Assembly: GCA_964646415.1 (NCBI GenBank)
Contig: CAZYEL010000005.1
Span: forward strand, 3,054-67,053
DNA length: 64,000 nucleotides
Reading direction: 5' to 3'
From: VGJV01 sp964646415
GTDB lineage: Bacteria; Patescibacteriota; Minisyncoccia; UBA6257; 2-01-FULL-56-20
Numbering within the stretch: the first letter of the stretch is position 1; each line of letters opens with the position of its first letter. The position numbers were made by a program, and so were the translations under genes. This document shows, piece by piece, positions 51,157 to 59,579 of the stretch. The notes under the pieces were generated by a model. It had not been told where the DNA came from, ran no database searches, and saw only the letters and a list, made by a program, of their open reading frames with translations.

Positions 51157-52192
51157 AGAATGCCTAATGGCGGATCATCCTATGCAAAAGAATTATCTTG
51201 CGTGGGACATCGTATACGAAGATTTTTGGCGAAAATCGGCGGGGCGCGAACGGTTGCAATTTCTTCTGAACTTCGCGGTGCTTGCGCCGTCAAGCCATAA
51301 CAGCCAGCCGTGGCGGTTTCGGGTCGGCGACGCGCATATTGAGATACTGCCCGACCTTCGGCGGGCGCTCCCGGTGAGCGACCCCGATAACCGGCATCTT
51401 TTTATCGGGTTGGGATGCGCGCTCGAAAATATTCTCGTCGCTGCGGATTATTACGGTCTGGAAACGACGGTCGAATATATGCCGGAAAACGGAGTGGAAA
51501 TTGCGGTTCGCGTACTTTTTGCCGGCGGGGGAGCAAAGAATACCGACGCGAGGCATCTTATTTTTTCGATTCCGCAGCGCCGGATGAACCGGAACCGATA
51601 CCGCGAGCACCCTTCGCTCACGGCGTTTTTCGCATGGGCGAGCAGTTTTGCTTCCGAGGAGGTGTGCGTGGAAACGGTTGCTGACCAGGCGAAGAAAGAG
51701 CGCATCGCCGATATTCTTATGGAATCGCGAGTGCGTGCATTTTCGCATAAGCCTTTTCGCCATGAAATGGCGGGGTACAAAAGAAATAACCTCACGCATT
51801 CCGGGGTGGGCATTACGGGAAACACGATGGGATTCAGCACTCCATTCTCGCTCATTGCGCCGTTTCTAATCCGGCACATGAACGTGATGAAGGTGATTCG
51901 GAAAAGCGAAGAGCGATTACTCAAAAACGATACGCCGGTTTTTGTGATTGTGGGAACGCATGAGAATAATCCTCGCGCATGGATTCTTGCAGGCCGGGCG
52001 CTTGAACGACTCCTGCTTGAAACGGAGCGCCGGGGGCTGGCGGCGGCGATAAGCGCGGTTCCGCCGGACGTCGCACCCCTCCAAAAGGCGCTTGGAACAA
52101 AATGCCGCCCCCAAATGTTTCTTCGTTTGGGATACGCGGAAAAACTGCCGCCGCATTCGCCGCGGCTTCGGGCGGAGGAAGTAGTCGAATAA
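51146..52192 (+). CDS. Acg-like nitroreductase-family flavoprotein
   Basis: 348 residues from ATG 51146, which overlaps the previous stop; ATG 51167 or 51182 would also work. The motif APSSHNSQPWRFRV (about 47-60) is the FMN-binding signature of the Acg/nitroreductase-like family. A second motif, QRRMNRNRYREHPS (near 143-156), and the late HENNPRAWILAGRALERLLLETERRGLAAA helix are also typical of this split-domain group. These flavoproteins reduce nitro groups or quinones, or oxidise amino-acid-derived rings; some sit beside ThiF-like proteins, as here. The immediate downstream gene starts 4 bp later. Confidence 0.8.
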   Translation: MRCEECLMADHPMQKNYLAWDIVYEDFWRKSAGRERLQFLLNFAVLAPSSHNSQPWRFRVGDAHIEILPDLRRALPVSDPDNRHLFIGLGCALENILVAADYYGLETTVEYMPENGVEIAVRVLFAGGGAKNTDARHLIFSIPQRRMNRNRYREHPSLTAFFAWASSFASEEVCVETVADQAKKERIADILMESRVRAFSHKPFRHEMAGYKRNNLTHSGVGITGNTMGFSTPFSLIAPFLIRHMNVMKVIRKSEERLLKNDTPVFVIVGTHENNPRAWILAGRALERLLLETERRGLAAAISAVPPDVAPLQKALGTKCRPQMFLRLGYAEKLPPHSPRLRAEEVVE

Positions 52193-52196
52193 TCCC

Positions 52197-53240
52197 ATGT
52201 CTATAAAGAGAATCAAAACTAAAAAATTTCCGGAATACGACCGGCACGAGAGTGTGACGCGGATAGAGAATCGGGAGCTTGGGGTGGTGGGATTCATTGC
52301 CGTGCACCGGAGGAAAGGGGAAAATCCTTCACTTGGAGCTACCCGCCTCTGGAGCTATGGGGAGGAGTCCGAAGCGTTACGGGATGCGTTGCGGCTTTCG
52401 TGGCTTATGTCGTACAAATCGGCGTTCGCCGAGCTTCCGTACGGCGGGGCGAAAGCGGCGCTGGTTCTTCGGGGAGAGATGCCCGACCGGGAAGAGCTTT
52501 TCGCTTGGTACGCCGAAGCGGTAAACAGTCTTAAAGGGAAATTCGTCACGGGGTCGGACGTGGGGGTGAGTCCGCAGGACGTGGAGCGGATGCGCGCCGG
52601 AAGCCGGTTCATCATCGGGAACGGCGTTCCCGCGGAGCACTATACGGCCGTGGGGGTGGTAAAGAGCATCGAGGCGGCGCTTGAAGCGGTGTATGGTTCT
52701 CCCGCGATTCAGGGAAGAACATTTGCGGTGCAGGGGCTTGGGAAGACGGGTCTTGGACTTGTGCGGCTTTTGTATCCTCATGCGAAGAAGATAACCGTTT
52801 CAGATGTGAGCCCGGAGAAATTGCAGGATGCCCGGAAAGAGTTCCCGCAGCTCGTGTTTGAAGAGCCGTCCCGCATTCATCAGGCGGAGGCGGATGTGTT
52901 TTCCCCATGTGCATTGCATCACAGTGTGAACGCCCGCACGGTAAAGGAATTGCATTGCCGGGCGGTTGTGGGAAGCGCAAACAACCAGCTTGAAAGCGCA
53001 CAGGTGGGCGAGGAACTCCATGCACGCGGGATTCTCTACGCTCCGGACTATGTGGCGAACAATGGGGGGCTTATCAGCGTTGCCGACCAATATGCGGGCG
53101 GCACTCACGATGACGCGCGAATTATGCGGCAGATAGAACATTCACAGGAAAAGCTCAAAGGGATACTTGTCGAGAGTAAAGCTACGGGAACTCCTCCGGT
53201 CACGCTCGCCGACCGGCACGCCGCTTCCATGCTTGCATGA
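52197..53240 (+). CDS. Leucine/glutamate/phenylalanine dehydrogenase family protein
   Basis: 347 residues, close to leucine or phenylalanine dehydrogenase length. N-terminal catalytic domain with LGATRLW and LPYGGAKAALVL (about 80-91, holding the catalytic Lys), GSDVGVSPQDVE (near 120), then a Rossmann domain with VQGLGKTGLGLV (about 178-189) and APDYVANNGGLISV near the end. It would oxidatively deaminate an amino acid or aminate its keto acid, with NAD(P). In a CPR genome with little amino-acid metabolism this is unusual. The start of the next gene overlaps the stop (ATGA), so the products are likely made together. Confidence 0.85.
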   Translation: MSIKRIKTKKFPEYDRHESVTRIENRELGVVGFIAVHRRKGENPSLGATRLWSYGEESEALRDALRLSWLMSYKSAFAELPYGGAKAALVLRGEMPDREELFAWYAEAVNSLKGKFVTGSDVGVSPQDVERMRAGSRFIIGNGVPAEHYTAVGVVKSIEAALEAVYGSPAIQGRTFAVQGLGKTGLGLVRLLYPHAKKITVSDVSPEKLQDARKEFPQLVFEEPSRIHQAEADVFSPCALHHSVNARTVKELHCRAVVGSANNQLESAQVGEELHARGILYAPDYVANNGGLISVADQYAGGTHDDARIMRQIEHSQEKLKGILVESKATGTPPVTLADRHAASMLA

Positions 53241-54790
53241 GTACTGTGGAGAAATCCGGTTCCCGTTTCCCCGATGCGCCGCTTGGGCTTGGCGCGACGG
53301 AGACGCTCACGCTTTTGCGCCATATGGATGAGTATGGATGGATGCGGCGCGGCGAGAGGCGTACGCTCAAGTTCTTTCACGAGGCGGCGCAGCGGGTTCC
53401 CGCATACAAGGATTTTTTGGAGAAAAACGGAGTCAAACCCGAGCTTGTGAAAACGATCGGGGATTTCAAAAAGATCCCGCTTACCACCAAAGAAAACTAT
53501 TTGCTGCAGTATCCTCTCGCGGAGCTTTCATGGGATGGGAACTTCACGCGCGGGAAGTGGATAATCTCGTCCACGTCGGGGTCTACGGGAGAACCTTTCT
53601 ATTTCCCGAGAACCCGCTATCAGGACGAGCAGTTCACGCTTACCGCCGAGCTTTGTTTCCGGGAATTCTTCGGCATTGAAAGAAAATCCACGCTTTTTAT
53701 AGATTGTTTTGCTTTGGGGGTTTGGATCGGGGGAATGTTCATGTATCAGGTGGTGCGCACGCTCATTGATTCCGGGCGGTATCGGCTTTCTCTCATCACT
53801 CCGGGCGCGGACAAAACCGAAGCGATTAAGGCGTTCAAAAACCTTGCGCCGCATTTCGACCAGGTAATCATCGGAGGATACGCTCCGCTCGTGAAGGATT
53901 TAATCGACGACGGAGTGCGGGCGGGCATCGAATGGCGCAAATACGATGTGAAATATTTTTTCGCCGCGGAGGGGTTCACCGAAGGATTTCGGGATTACAT
54001 TGTAGCGCATGGGGGAGTAAAGCATCCTCTTGCGGGTACGCTCAATCACTATGGCACGGCGGATTTGGGCACTATGGCGCACGAAACTCCATTGAGCATT
54101 CTGGTGCGGCGTCTTGCGGTGAACGACGAGGCGCTTTTTGGGAAGATTTTCCCCGAAGCATACCGGGAGCCCACGCTCACGCAGTTTATTCCCGAGCTTT
54201 TTTATTTTGAGGAAGTGGAGGGTGTTCTTGCGTGCTCCGCGCTCGGAGGGTTGCCCTTGCTTCGGTATAATTTGAAAGACAGGGGCGGGGTGGCAACGCT
54301 TGAGGCGGTTGCGGCGCATTGCGCGGCGCGGGGAATGGATTTATTTGAGGAGGCGAGGCAGCGGGGAGTCGGGAACATGCTCTGGCAGCTGCCGTTCGTT
54401 TATCTTTACGAGCGGGATGACCTTGTGGCAAGTATCTACAGCGTGAATATCTATCCGCAAAGTATCCAGCGGGCGCTCCAGCGTCAGGAGTTTGAAGAGA
54501 TGCTCACCGGGAAATTCACGTTATGGGTTGATTACGACGGCGCGCAGAATCAGGTTTTGAAGATTTATATCGAATTGAAAACGGGAGCACGCGTGGGCGA
54601 GGCGTTTGAGGGAAAGGTTCTTGCGGCAGTGCTCGAAGTGTTGCATAAGGAAAATTCGGAATGGCGTGACTTCTACGCCCAGGAGCATATTCGCGACAAG
54701 GTGACGCCACGGCTTGAGTTTTTGAATTATCAGGACCCGGCGCATTTTGCTCCCGGCCGAAAACAGAAATGGGTAAAAAAGAAAGCATGA
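53237..54790 (+). CDS. PaaK/LuxE-like adenylate-forming ligase
   Basis: 517 residues. Phenylacetate-CoA-ligase/CapK-type ANL protein: AYKDFLEKNGV and FKKIPLTTKENY near the start, ATP-binding P-loop SSTSGSTGEPFYFPR (about 112-126), the mid-domain FAAEGFTEGFRDY and LNHYGTADLG (the A5-like Y-G-x-x-E/D region), LPLLRYNLKDRG (A7-like), and a C-terminal lid with SVNIYPQSIQRAL. It would activate a carboxylate as acyl-AMP and pass it to a thiol or amine. The acid is not predictable. ATGA overlaps on both sides place it in one translational unit with the dehydrogenase and E1-like genes. Confidence 0.82.
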   Translation: MSTVEKSGSRFPDAPLGLGATETLTLLRHMDEYGWMRRGERRTLKFFHEAAQRVPAYKDFLEKNGVKPELVKTIGDFKKIPLTTKENYLLQYPLAELSWDGNFTRGKWIISSTSGSTGEPFYFPRTRYQDEQFTLTAELCFREFFGIERKSTLFIDCFALGVWIGGMFMYQVVRTLIDSGRYRLSLITPGADKTEAIKAFKNLAPHFDQVIIGGYAPLVKDLIDDGVRAGIEWRKYDVKYFFAAEGFTEGFRDYIVAHGGVKHPLAGTLNHYGTADLGTMAHETPLSILVRRLAVNDEALFGKIFPEAYREPTLTQFIPELFYFEEVEGVLACSALGGLPLLRYNLKDRGGVATLEAVAAHCAARGMDLFEEARQRGVGNMLWQLPFVYLYERDDLVASIYSVNIYPQSIQRALQRQEFEEMLTGKFTLWVDYDGAQNQVLKIYIELKTGARVGEAFEGKVLAAVLEVLHKENSEWRDFYAQEHIRDKVTPRLEFLNYQDPAHFAPGRKQKWVKKKA

Positions 54791-55890
54791 AAAATAGCAT
54801 GGAAGAAAAACCGGTGATTCTCCGCCAGGGAGTGAACTCCCTCGAAGATTTGGTGCGCCTTCGGGCGGAAAAAAGGGTATGGCGCGAGAAGGACATTTAC
54901 AAAAATCAATGCGAAGAGCTTTTTGAGATTACTTATCCGGAGCGCATCGGCACCCCCGATTTCAAAGAAGCCCGGGCGGCGTTCGTGGAGACTCGCCTCG
55001 CGGAATGTAAAGTGCGCCTCGCGGGGAACTGGGTTTATTTCCCGTGGAGCGGGGTTTTGCTTCACACGGTTAAGGAGGAGGAATACGCGCGTTTGCGCAC
55101 GAATCGGAACCGGAATCTCATCACCGAAGAGGAACAGCGGAAACTGGCGGATTCTTGCGTGGGACTTGTCGGACTTTCCGTCGGCAGCAATGTTGCCGCG
55201 GCGCTTGTGTACGGCGGCATCGCGAAGCGGCTTAAGCTCGCGGAGTTCGATGTGCTTGAGACGACGAACTTGAACCGCGTACGCGGGCGCCTGGAGCATA
55301 TCGGCATGAAAAAATCGCAGATGGTCGCACAGCAGCTTTATGAGGTGGATCCATACCTCCAGCTTGTGCATTACGAAGAGAAAATGAGCGCCGGGAACCT
55401 ACGGGAGTTTTTCCGTGATGAACCGCGGCCGCAGGTCGTGTTTGAAATCATGGACAGCTTCGAGGTGAAGCTCCAGCTTCGGGCGTTCGCGCGGGACTAC
55501 GGCGTTCCGGTGATTATGGTGACCAATCTGGGAGACCGGGTGCTCATGGATATCGAGCGGTATGACATCGACAAAAATATCGAATACTTCAACGGCAGGG
55601 CGGGGAGTGTTCCCCGCGACATTTTGGAACGCCCCGACGTAAACGATGCGTTGAAGCACCAATATGCGGTTGCTCTCGCGGGCGTAGAGCATATCCCGCA
55701 GCGGGCGCTCGACTCTGTGGCGGAAATCGGAAAAACGCTTGTGGGGCGGCCGCAACTCGCGAGTACCGTGGCGCTTGCGGCGGGATTTGGGGCATATTGC
55801 ACCCGGAAAATCATTCTTGGAGAACCGCTGCCCAGCCGTTCATGGCTTGTGGATCTTGAGAAGATATTCAGCGAGCCCAATGCGCTATGA
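54787..55890 (+). CDS. ThiF/E1-like adenylyltransferase homologue
   Basis: 367 residues from ATG 54787 (ATGA overlap); an ATG at 54769 is also in frame. An N-terminal 115 residues of unclear fold with a repeated helical pattern, then the E1-like Rossmann domain: VGLVGLSVGSNVAAAL (about 124-139, a GLSVGS variant of GxGxxG), AEFDVLETTNLNRVRG (about 153-168, matching the D-x-x-E-x-x-N-L-x-R of ThiF/MoeB). There are no CxxC zinc pairs and no obvious catalytic Cys, unlike ThiF and MoeB. It may adenylate a peptide or small-molecule carboxylate, as in ThiF proteins linked to nitroreductases. Overlaps the hydrolase gene by 4 bp. Confidence 0.8.
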   Translation: MKNSMEEKPVILRQGVNSLEDLVRLRAEKRVWREKDIYKNQCEELFEITYPERIGTPDFKEARAAFVETRLAECKVRLAGNWVYFPWSGVLLHTVKEEEYARLRTNRNRNLITEEEQRKLADSCVGLVGLSVGSNVAAALVYGGIAKRLKLAEFDVLETTNLNRVRGRLEHIGMKKSQMVAQQLYEVDPYLQLVHYEEKMSAGNLREFFRDEPRPQVVFEIMDSFEVKLQLRAFARDYGVPVIMVTNLGDRVLMDIERYDIDKNIEYFNGRAGSVPRDILERPDVNDALKHQYAVALAGVEHIPQRALDSVAEIGKTLVGRPQLASTVALAAGFGAYCTRKIILGEPLPSRSWLVDLEKIFSEPNAL

Positions 55891-56756
55891 ATGAAATTAC
55901 GGAAAAGAATCTCGCGAACGCGGTGGGAGTGCTTGTTACAATCAGGAGCATTGCGGTTGATGGGTACGAGATTAATTACGCAGTTGCGGGGTCGGGTCCC
56001 GCACTTCTTCTCCTGCACGGCGGGAACTTCGGGTGGGGGATGTGGTATCCAAACATCGCGGAGTTCGCAAAACGTTTTACCGTATATGCGATGGACTTGC
56101 CGGGCGCGGGGCGTTCTTCCCCGGTAGATTACAGGCATCTCAATCCCGAGAAAGATTTTACTCAGACTGCGCTGCACTTCATCCGTGCATTGGGACTTTC
56201 TTCGGTTTCGGTTATCGGGCACTCGATAGGCGCATGGGCAGCGCTCCGTCTTGCTTCTGGAGGCGGATCGGAAGTGAGGAAGCTTGTGCTGGCTGACCCC
56301 GTGGGATTTTCCACGCACGCGGGATTTCCGGAAAAGGTTTTGGGAATGTACCCCTTCGCGCTCTTTCTTGGAAACACGGTGCTCCGTCCGCGGCGGGGCA
56401 ATAAGAACCTTGAACGGTTTCTTCGGAGCGCATTTTATAACGCCGCGCTTCCTTTAACTCCCGAGTTTGTTGATTATTTCTACGAAACGATGAAGCGGTC
56501 GCATGGAATACGGCTTATAAGCCGTCTGATCGCGTTGCGGAGGGATTTTTTCCTTCCGGACGCGCTTGCATATGTGCGGGAACGTGCCTTAATAATCTGG
56601 GGGGAGAACGATGCCACCCTTCCCTTTAAGAACACAGTATTGTTTCGCAATCCCGTTCCCGGCATCCGGGTGGAAGTTTTCCCGATGACCGGGCATGTTC
56701 CCTCGCTTGAGCAGAAAGAGCGTTTCAATACGATAGCGATGCAATTCCTTTCATGA
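55887..56756 (+). CDS. Alpha/beta hydrolase
   Basis: 289 residues. Oxyanion-hole HGGNFGWGMW (near 40), nucleophile elbow GHSIGAWAAL (Ser near 113), acid in WGENDATLPF (near 237) and His in MTGHVPSLEQ (near 272), a complete catalytic triad of the alpha/beta-hydrolase fold. No signal peptide. It may release or tailor the product of the adenylating enzymes upstream, or act as a thioesterase or lactonase; the sequence does not decide. ATGA overlap with the E1-like gene. Confidence 0.85.
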   Translation: MNEITEKNLANAVGVLVTIRSIAVDGYEINYAVAGSGPALLLLHGGNFGWGMWYPNIAEFAKRFTVYAMDLPGAGRSSPVDYRHLNPEKDFTQTALHFIRALGLSSVSVIGHSIGAWAALRLASGGGSEVRKLVLADPVGFSTHAGFPEKVLGMYPFALFLGNTVLRPRRGNKNLERFLRSAFYNAALPLTPEFVDYFYETMKRSHGIRLISRLIALRRDFFLPDALAYVRERALIIWGENDATLPFKNTVLFRNPVPGIRVEVFPMTGHVPSLEQKERFNTIAMQFLS

Positions 56757-56775
56757 TTTTTTCCAACTCTTTTCT

Positions 56776-58371
56776 ATGATTACCCTTCCGCTCCGCCTTA
56801 CGATTCTCTTCATCGCCGTTACGGTGAACGTTTTTTTGCTCATCGCGGTGTACCGAAGCGATGCGAAGAGCGCGACCAACAGGAGCTACGCGGCGCTGAG
56901 TCTTGTGATGTCGATTTGGCTTCTCGCATCGTTTCTTTCCGTGAGTCCGGAGACGAATTTGCTCTGGGCGCGCCTCACGGTGTGCTTTGCGACGCTCATG
57001 AGCATGCTGTTCTTTGTGCTTGCCTACACGCTTCCGGCGCGAACTTTTACGCTTCGCCGAAGATGGAGCGTGCTTATGGGCGCAAGCACACTCGGCGTGA
57101 TGGCGGTGACGCTCTCGCCGCTTGTGTTTGAGGGGATTCGCATGAAAGGCGGCAGTCCGGAGCTCATCGTCGGACCGGGCATCGCCTCGTTCGCGATTCT
57201 CACCTCGCTTTTTACTCTGGCGGCAATTGTGGCGCTGGTCGCAAAAGCCCGCCATGCGCAAGGCGTAGAGAGGAAACAGCTTCTCACGGTGCTGTGGGGG
57301 ATTGTGAGCATGGTGGGCCTGCTTATTGGGACAGTCCTTGTTCCTGTCGCAGCGTTTCAGAACGATTTCTTTGTGGCATTCATTCCTCTGTACACGCTGT
57401 TTTTTCTGGGGATGACCGCATACGCTATTGTGCAATATCAGCTTTTTAACTTGAAGGTCATCGCCACCGAGGCGGTGACGACGGTGCTATGGGTGGTGCT
57501 TTTCTCCCGGATTGTGACTTCGGAGTCGACGGGAGAAATGGTGGCGGATGTGCTTGTCTTCGTTCTCGCGGTGGTCTTCGGGTTATTTCTCATTCAAAGC
57601 GTGCGGCAGGAGGTGCGGCAGCGCGAGGAACTTGAGCGGCTCGCGCACGAGCTTGAAGCCGCAAATGCAAAGCTCTCCGACCTCAACCGTTTCAAGACGC
57701 AGCTCCTTTCGCTTGCGTCGCATCAGATTAAGTCGCCGCTCGCGGCAATCAAGGGCTTCATTTCGCTGCTCCTTGAGGGGCTTTATGGTCCCGTGAGCGA
57801 AACGGTGAAGGAAACACTTGGGAAGATAAAGATTTCCACCGATAATCTTGTGGAGCTTATTAACTCATTGCTTGACTTGCGGAAAGTGGAAGAAGGGAAG
57901 ATGGATTACCGGTTTGTGCGCACGGACTTTGGCGTATTGGTAAAGAACGTTTTTGAAGGACTTGCGCCGCTTACGAAAGTGAAAAAATTACAATTTGAAT
58001 ATGCAGGCCCCGCGCAGCCGCTTTTCGTAAATGCCGACGCGCAGAAGCTCTCGCAGGTGGTGCAGAACCTTATCGATAACGCAATCAAGTACACCCCATC
58101 CGGGTTTGTGAGGGTGATAGTCAAGAGCGAGGGCGATATGGCGGTATGCGAAGTTTCCGATTCGGGACTGGGGATGAAGCCCGAATTTATTCCGCGGATG
58201 TTCGATGAATTTGTCCGTGACGAGCGAGTGAAGAAAGAAATCAAAGGCACGGGGCTCGGGCTTTATATCGCACGGAAGATTGTAGAGGCGCACGGAGGAA
58301 CTATCGGGGCCTCATCGCAGGGTGAAGGGAATGGGAGCCGGTTTTTTGTAAGACTGAAGCTGGCACAATAG
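56776..58371 (+). CDS. Histidine kinase with N-terminal 7TM sensor
   Basis: 531 residues. About seven N-terminal membrane helices (1-250), resembling the HisKA-associated 7TM sensing region, a short coiled coil (EELERLAHELEAANAKLSDLNRF, about 285-307), then a HisKA domain with the phospho-His in ASHQIKSPLAAIKGF (near 316). The HATPase domain shows QNLIDNAIKYT (N box), DSGLGM (G1) and GTGLGLYIARK (G2). It senses something in or near the membrane and passes phosphate to receivers, most simply the two encoded at the start of this run. It begins 19 bp after the hydrolase gene. Confidence 0.9.
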   Translation: MITLPLRLTILFIAVTVNVFLLIAVYRSDAKSATNRSYAALSLVMSIWLLASFLSVSPETNLLWARLTVCFATLMSMLFFVLAYTLPARTFTLRRRWSVLMGASTLGVMAVTLSPLVFEGIRMKGGSPELIVGPGIASFAILTSLFTLAAIVALVAKARHAQGVERKQLLTVLWGIVSMVGLLIGTVLVPVAAFQNDFFVAFIPLYTLFFLGMTAYAIVQYQLFNLKVIATEAVTTVLWVVLFSRIVTSESTGEMVADVLVFVLAVVFGLFLIQSVRQEVRQREELERLAHELEAANAKLSDLNRFKTQLLSLASHQIKSPLAAIKGFISLLLEGLYGPVSETVKETLGKIKISTDNLVELINSLLDLRKVEEGKMDYRFVRTDFGVLVKNVFEGLAPLTKVKKLQFEYAGPAQPLFVNADAQKLSQVVQNLIDNAIKYTPSGFVRVIVKSEGDMAVCEVSDSGLGMKPEFIPRMFDEFVRDERVKKEIKGTGLGLYIARKIVEAHGGTIGASSQGEGNGSRFFVRLKLAQ

Positions 58372-58401
58372 AAAACCCGCCGGGTCCACAGGACAGGCGG
58401 G
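58371..58401 (-). terminator. Weak terminator between kinase and rpmE
   Basis: CCCGCC/GGCGGG stem (58376-58381 with 58396-58401), followed on the minus strand by TTTTC. Convergent genes end on either side. Confidence 0.45.
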
Positions 58402-58408
58402 GGTGCAA

Positions 58409-58657
58409 CTACACCGTCCCCTTTTTCGTACGTACTTTCTTTGCTTTGGGAGCTACCACTTTAGATCGCCGTGTCTTGAATTTTTCCACGCGTCCGGCGG
58501 TGTCGAGCAGTTTTTCCTCTCCGGTGAAGAACGGGTGGCACTTCGCGCAGACTTCCACCTGGATTTCCGGTTTGGTTGAGCCGAATACAAACGTGGCGCC
58601 GCAGGCGCAACGGGCTTTCGCTTCCTTATGGTACGCAGGGTGGATGTCGTTTTTCAT
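58409..58657 (-). CDS. rpmE: 50S ribosomal protein bL31
   Basis: 82 residues from ATG 58657 (MKNDIHPAYHKEAKARCACG). CACG and CAKC (CxC plus CxxC) give the zinc-binding C+ form of bL31, followed by HPFFTGEEKLLDTAGRVEKFK, which is diagnostic. The tail is Lys-rich. It binds the central protuberance of the large subunit. Promoter directly upstream with no room for a leader. Confidence 0.96.
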   Translation of the reverse strand: MKNDIHPAYHKEAKARCACGATFVFGSTKPEIQVEVCAKCHPFFTGEEKLLDTAGRVEKFKTRRSKVVAPKAKKVRTKKGTV

Positions 58658-58664
58658 GGAGTAG

Positions 58665-58693
58665 AGTATAGCGTATAGGGATAATGCTGGCAA
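58665..58693 (-). promoter_or_regulatory. Promoter of rpmE, leaderless
   Basis: Minus strand TTGCCA (58693-58688), exact 17-bp spacer, TATACT (58670-58665), then 7 nt to ATG 58657. Confidence 0.7.
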
Positions 58694-58717
58694 ATGCGTG
58701 CGCAGCGGGAGTTTGAC

Positions 58718-58772
58718 CCCTCACATAACGAGGAGTTATGAATCCAGCCTGCTACTCCTCGTTATGTTAGGG
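58718..58772. repeat. 19-bp inverted repeat with 17-nt loop
   Basis: ACATAACGAGGAGT (58723-58736) and ACTCCTCGTTATGT (58754-58767) are perfect complements; the stem continues four more pairs (CCCT/AGGG) after one mismatch. It lies between the divergent promoters of rpmE and the GlmU-like gene. Confidence 0.65.
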
Positions 58773-58773
58773 A

Positions 58774-58801
58774 TTGACGCGTGAGCGGGGCATCGTAGAA
58801 T
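58774..58801 (+). promoter_or_regulatory. Promoter of the GlmU-like gene
   Basis: TTGACG (58774-58779), 16-bp spacer, TAGAAT (58796-58801); leader of about 14 nt before ATG 58822. Confidence 0.55.
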
Positions 58802-58821
58802 GTGGTGAACACGCTATCTTT

Positions 58822-59568
58822 ATGAAAACAAGAATTGTAATCCTTGCTGCTGGAAACAGCACGCGCATGAACGGTATCCCCAAGGTGCTTTTAGATATCG
58901 GCGGCACCCCGATGCTTGTGCGTGTGGTAGATGCGGCGGTTGCGTCCGGCGTGGACCGCCATCCGGTCATCGTCGTGGGAGTCCACGGCGGCGCGATGCG
59001 GCAGGCTCTCGACAACCGGTGCGACTATGTGGTGCAAGAGCGTCAGCTCGGTACAGGGCACGCGGTTCAGTGTGCCGAGTCGGCGCTCCGCGGGTTTGCG
59101 GAAACGGTCATTGTGCTCTATGGCGATAATCCGCTTATTCAGCCCCGCACAATCCGGTTGCTCGCCGAGGTGCACGAGAGGAGCATGGCGGCAATTACGA
59201 TGCTTACGACGACCGTACCGGACTTTGAGGATTGGCGGAGGCCCTTCTATGACTTTGGGCGGCTTGTACGGGATGCAGGCGGGAATGTGGTGAAGAGCGT
59301 TGAGAAAAAAGATGCGAGCCCTCAAGAGCTTGGGATCAAGGAACTCAATCCCTCGTGTTACTGCTTCACTGCGGCGTGGCTTTGGGAGCACCTTCCGAAG
59401 ATTAAAAGTCATAATGCGCAAGGGGAGTATTATCTCACGGACCTCGTGCAGATTGCGATTGAGGAAGGGGCCAAGGTGGAAGCGATTCCCGTTGATGCGC
59501 ACGAGGTGATTGGCGTGAACACTCCGGAGCAGCTCGAAATCGTGAGGAAGCTTTCGGAGATGCAGTAA
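58822..59568 (+). CDS. GlmU N-terminal-like UDP-sugar pyrophosphorylase
   Basis: 248 residues from ATG 58822. Nucleotidyltransferase signature ILAAGNSTRMNGIPKVLLDIGG (canonical LAAGxGTRM), QLGTGHAVQCAE (uridine and GlcNAc pocket), LYGDNPLIQP (metal Asp) and GEYYLTDLVQIAIEEG near 215. These are GlmU uridylyltransferase landmarks, but the left-handed beta-helix acetyltransferase half is absent. It probably makes UDP-GlcNAc or a related UDP-sugar from the 1-phosphate. A NahK-like kinase 3 kb downstream could make that 1-phosphate, which suggests amino-sugar salvage. Confidence 0.82.
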   Translation: MKTRIVILAAGNSTRMNGIPKVLLDIGGTPMLVRVVDAAVASGVDRHPVIVVGVHGGAMRQALDNRCDYVVQERQLGTGHAVQCAESALRGFAETVIVLYGDNPLIQPRTIRLLAEVHERSMAAITMLTTTVPDFEDWRRPFYDFGRLVRDAGGNVVKSVEKKDASPQELGIKELNPSCYCFTAAWLWEHLPKIKSHNAQGEYYLTDLVQIAIEEGAKVEAIPVDAHEVIGVNTPEQLEIVRKLSEMQ

Positions 59569-59579
59569 ATTCAACTGCA

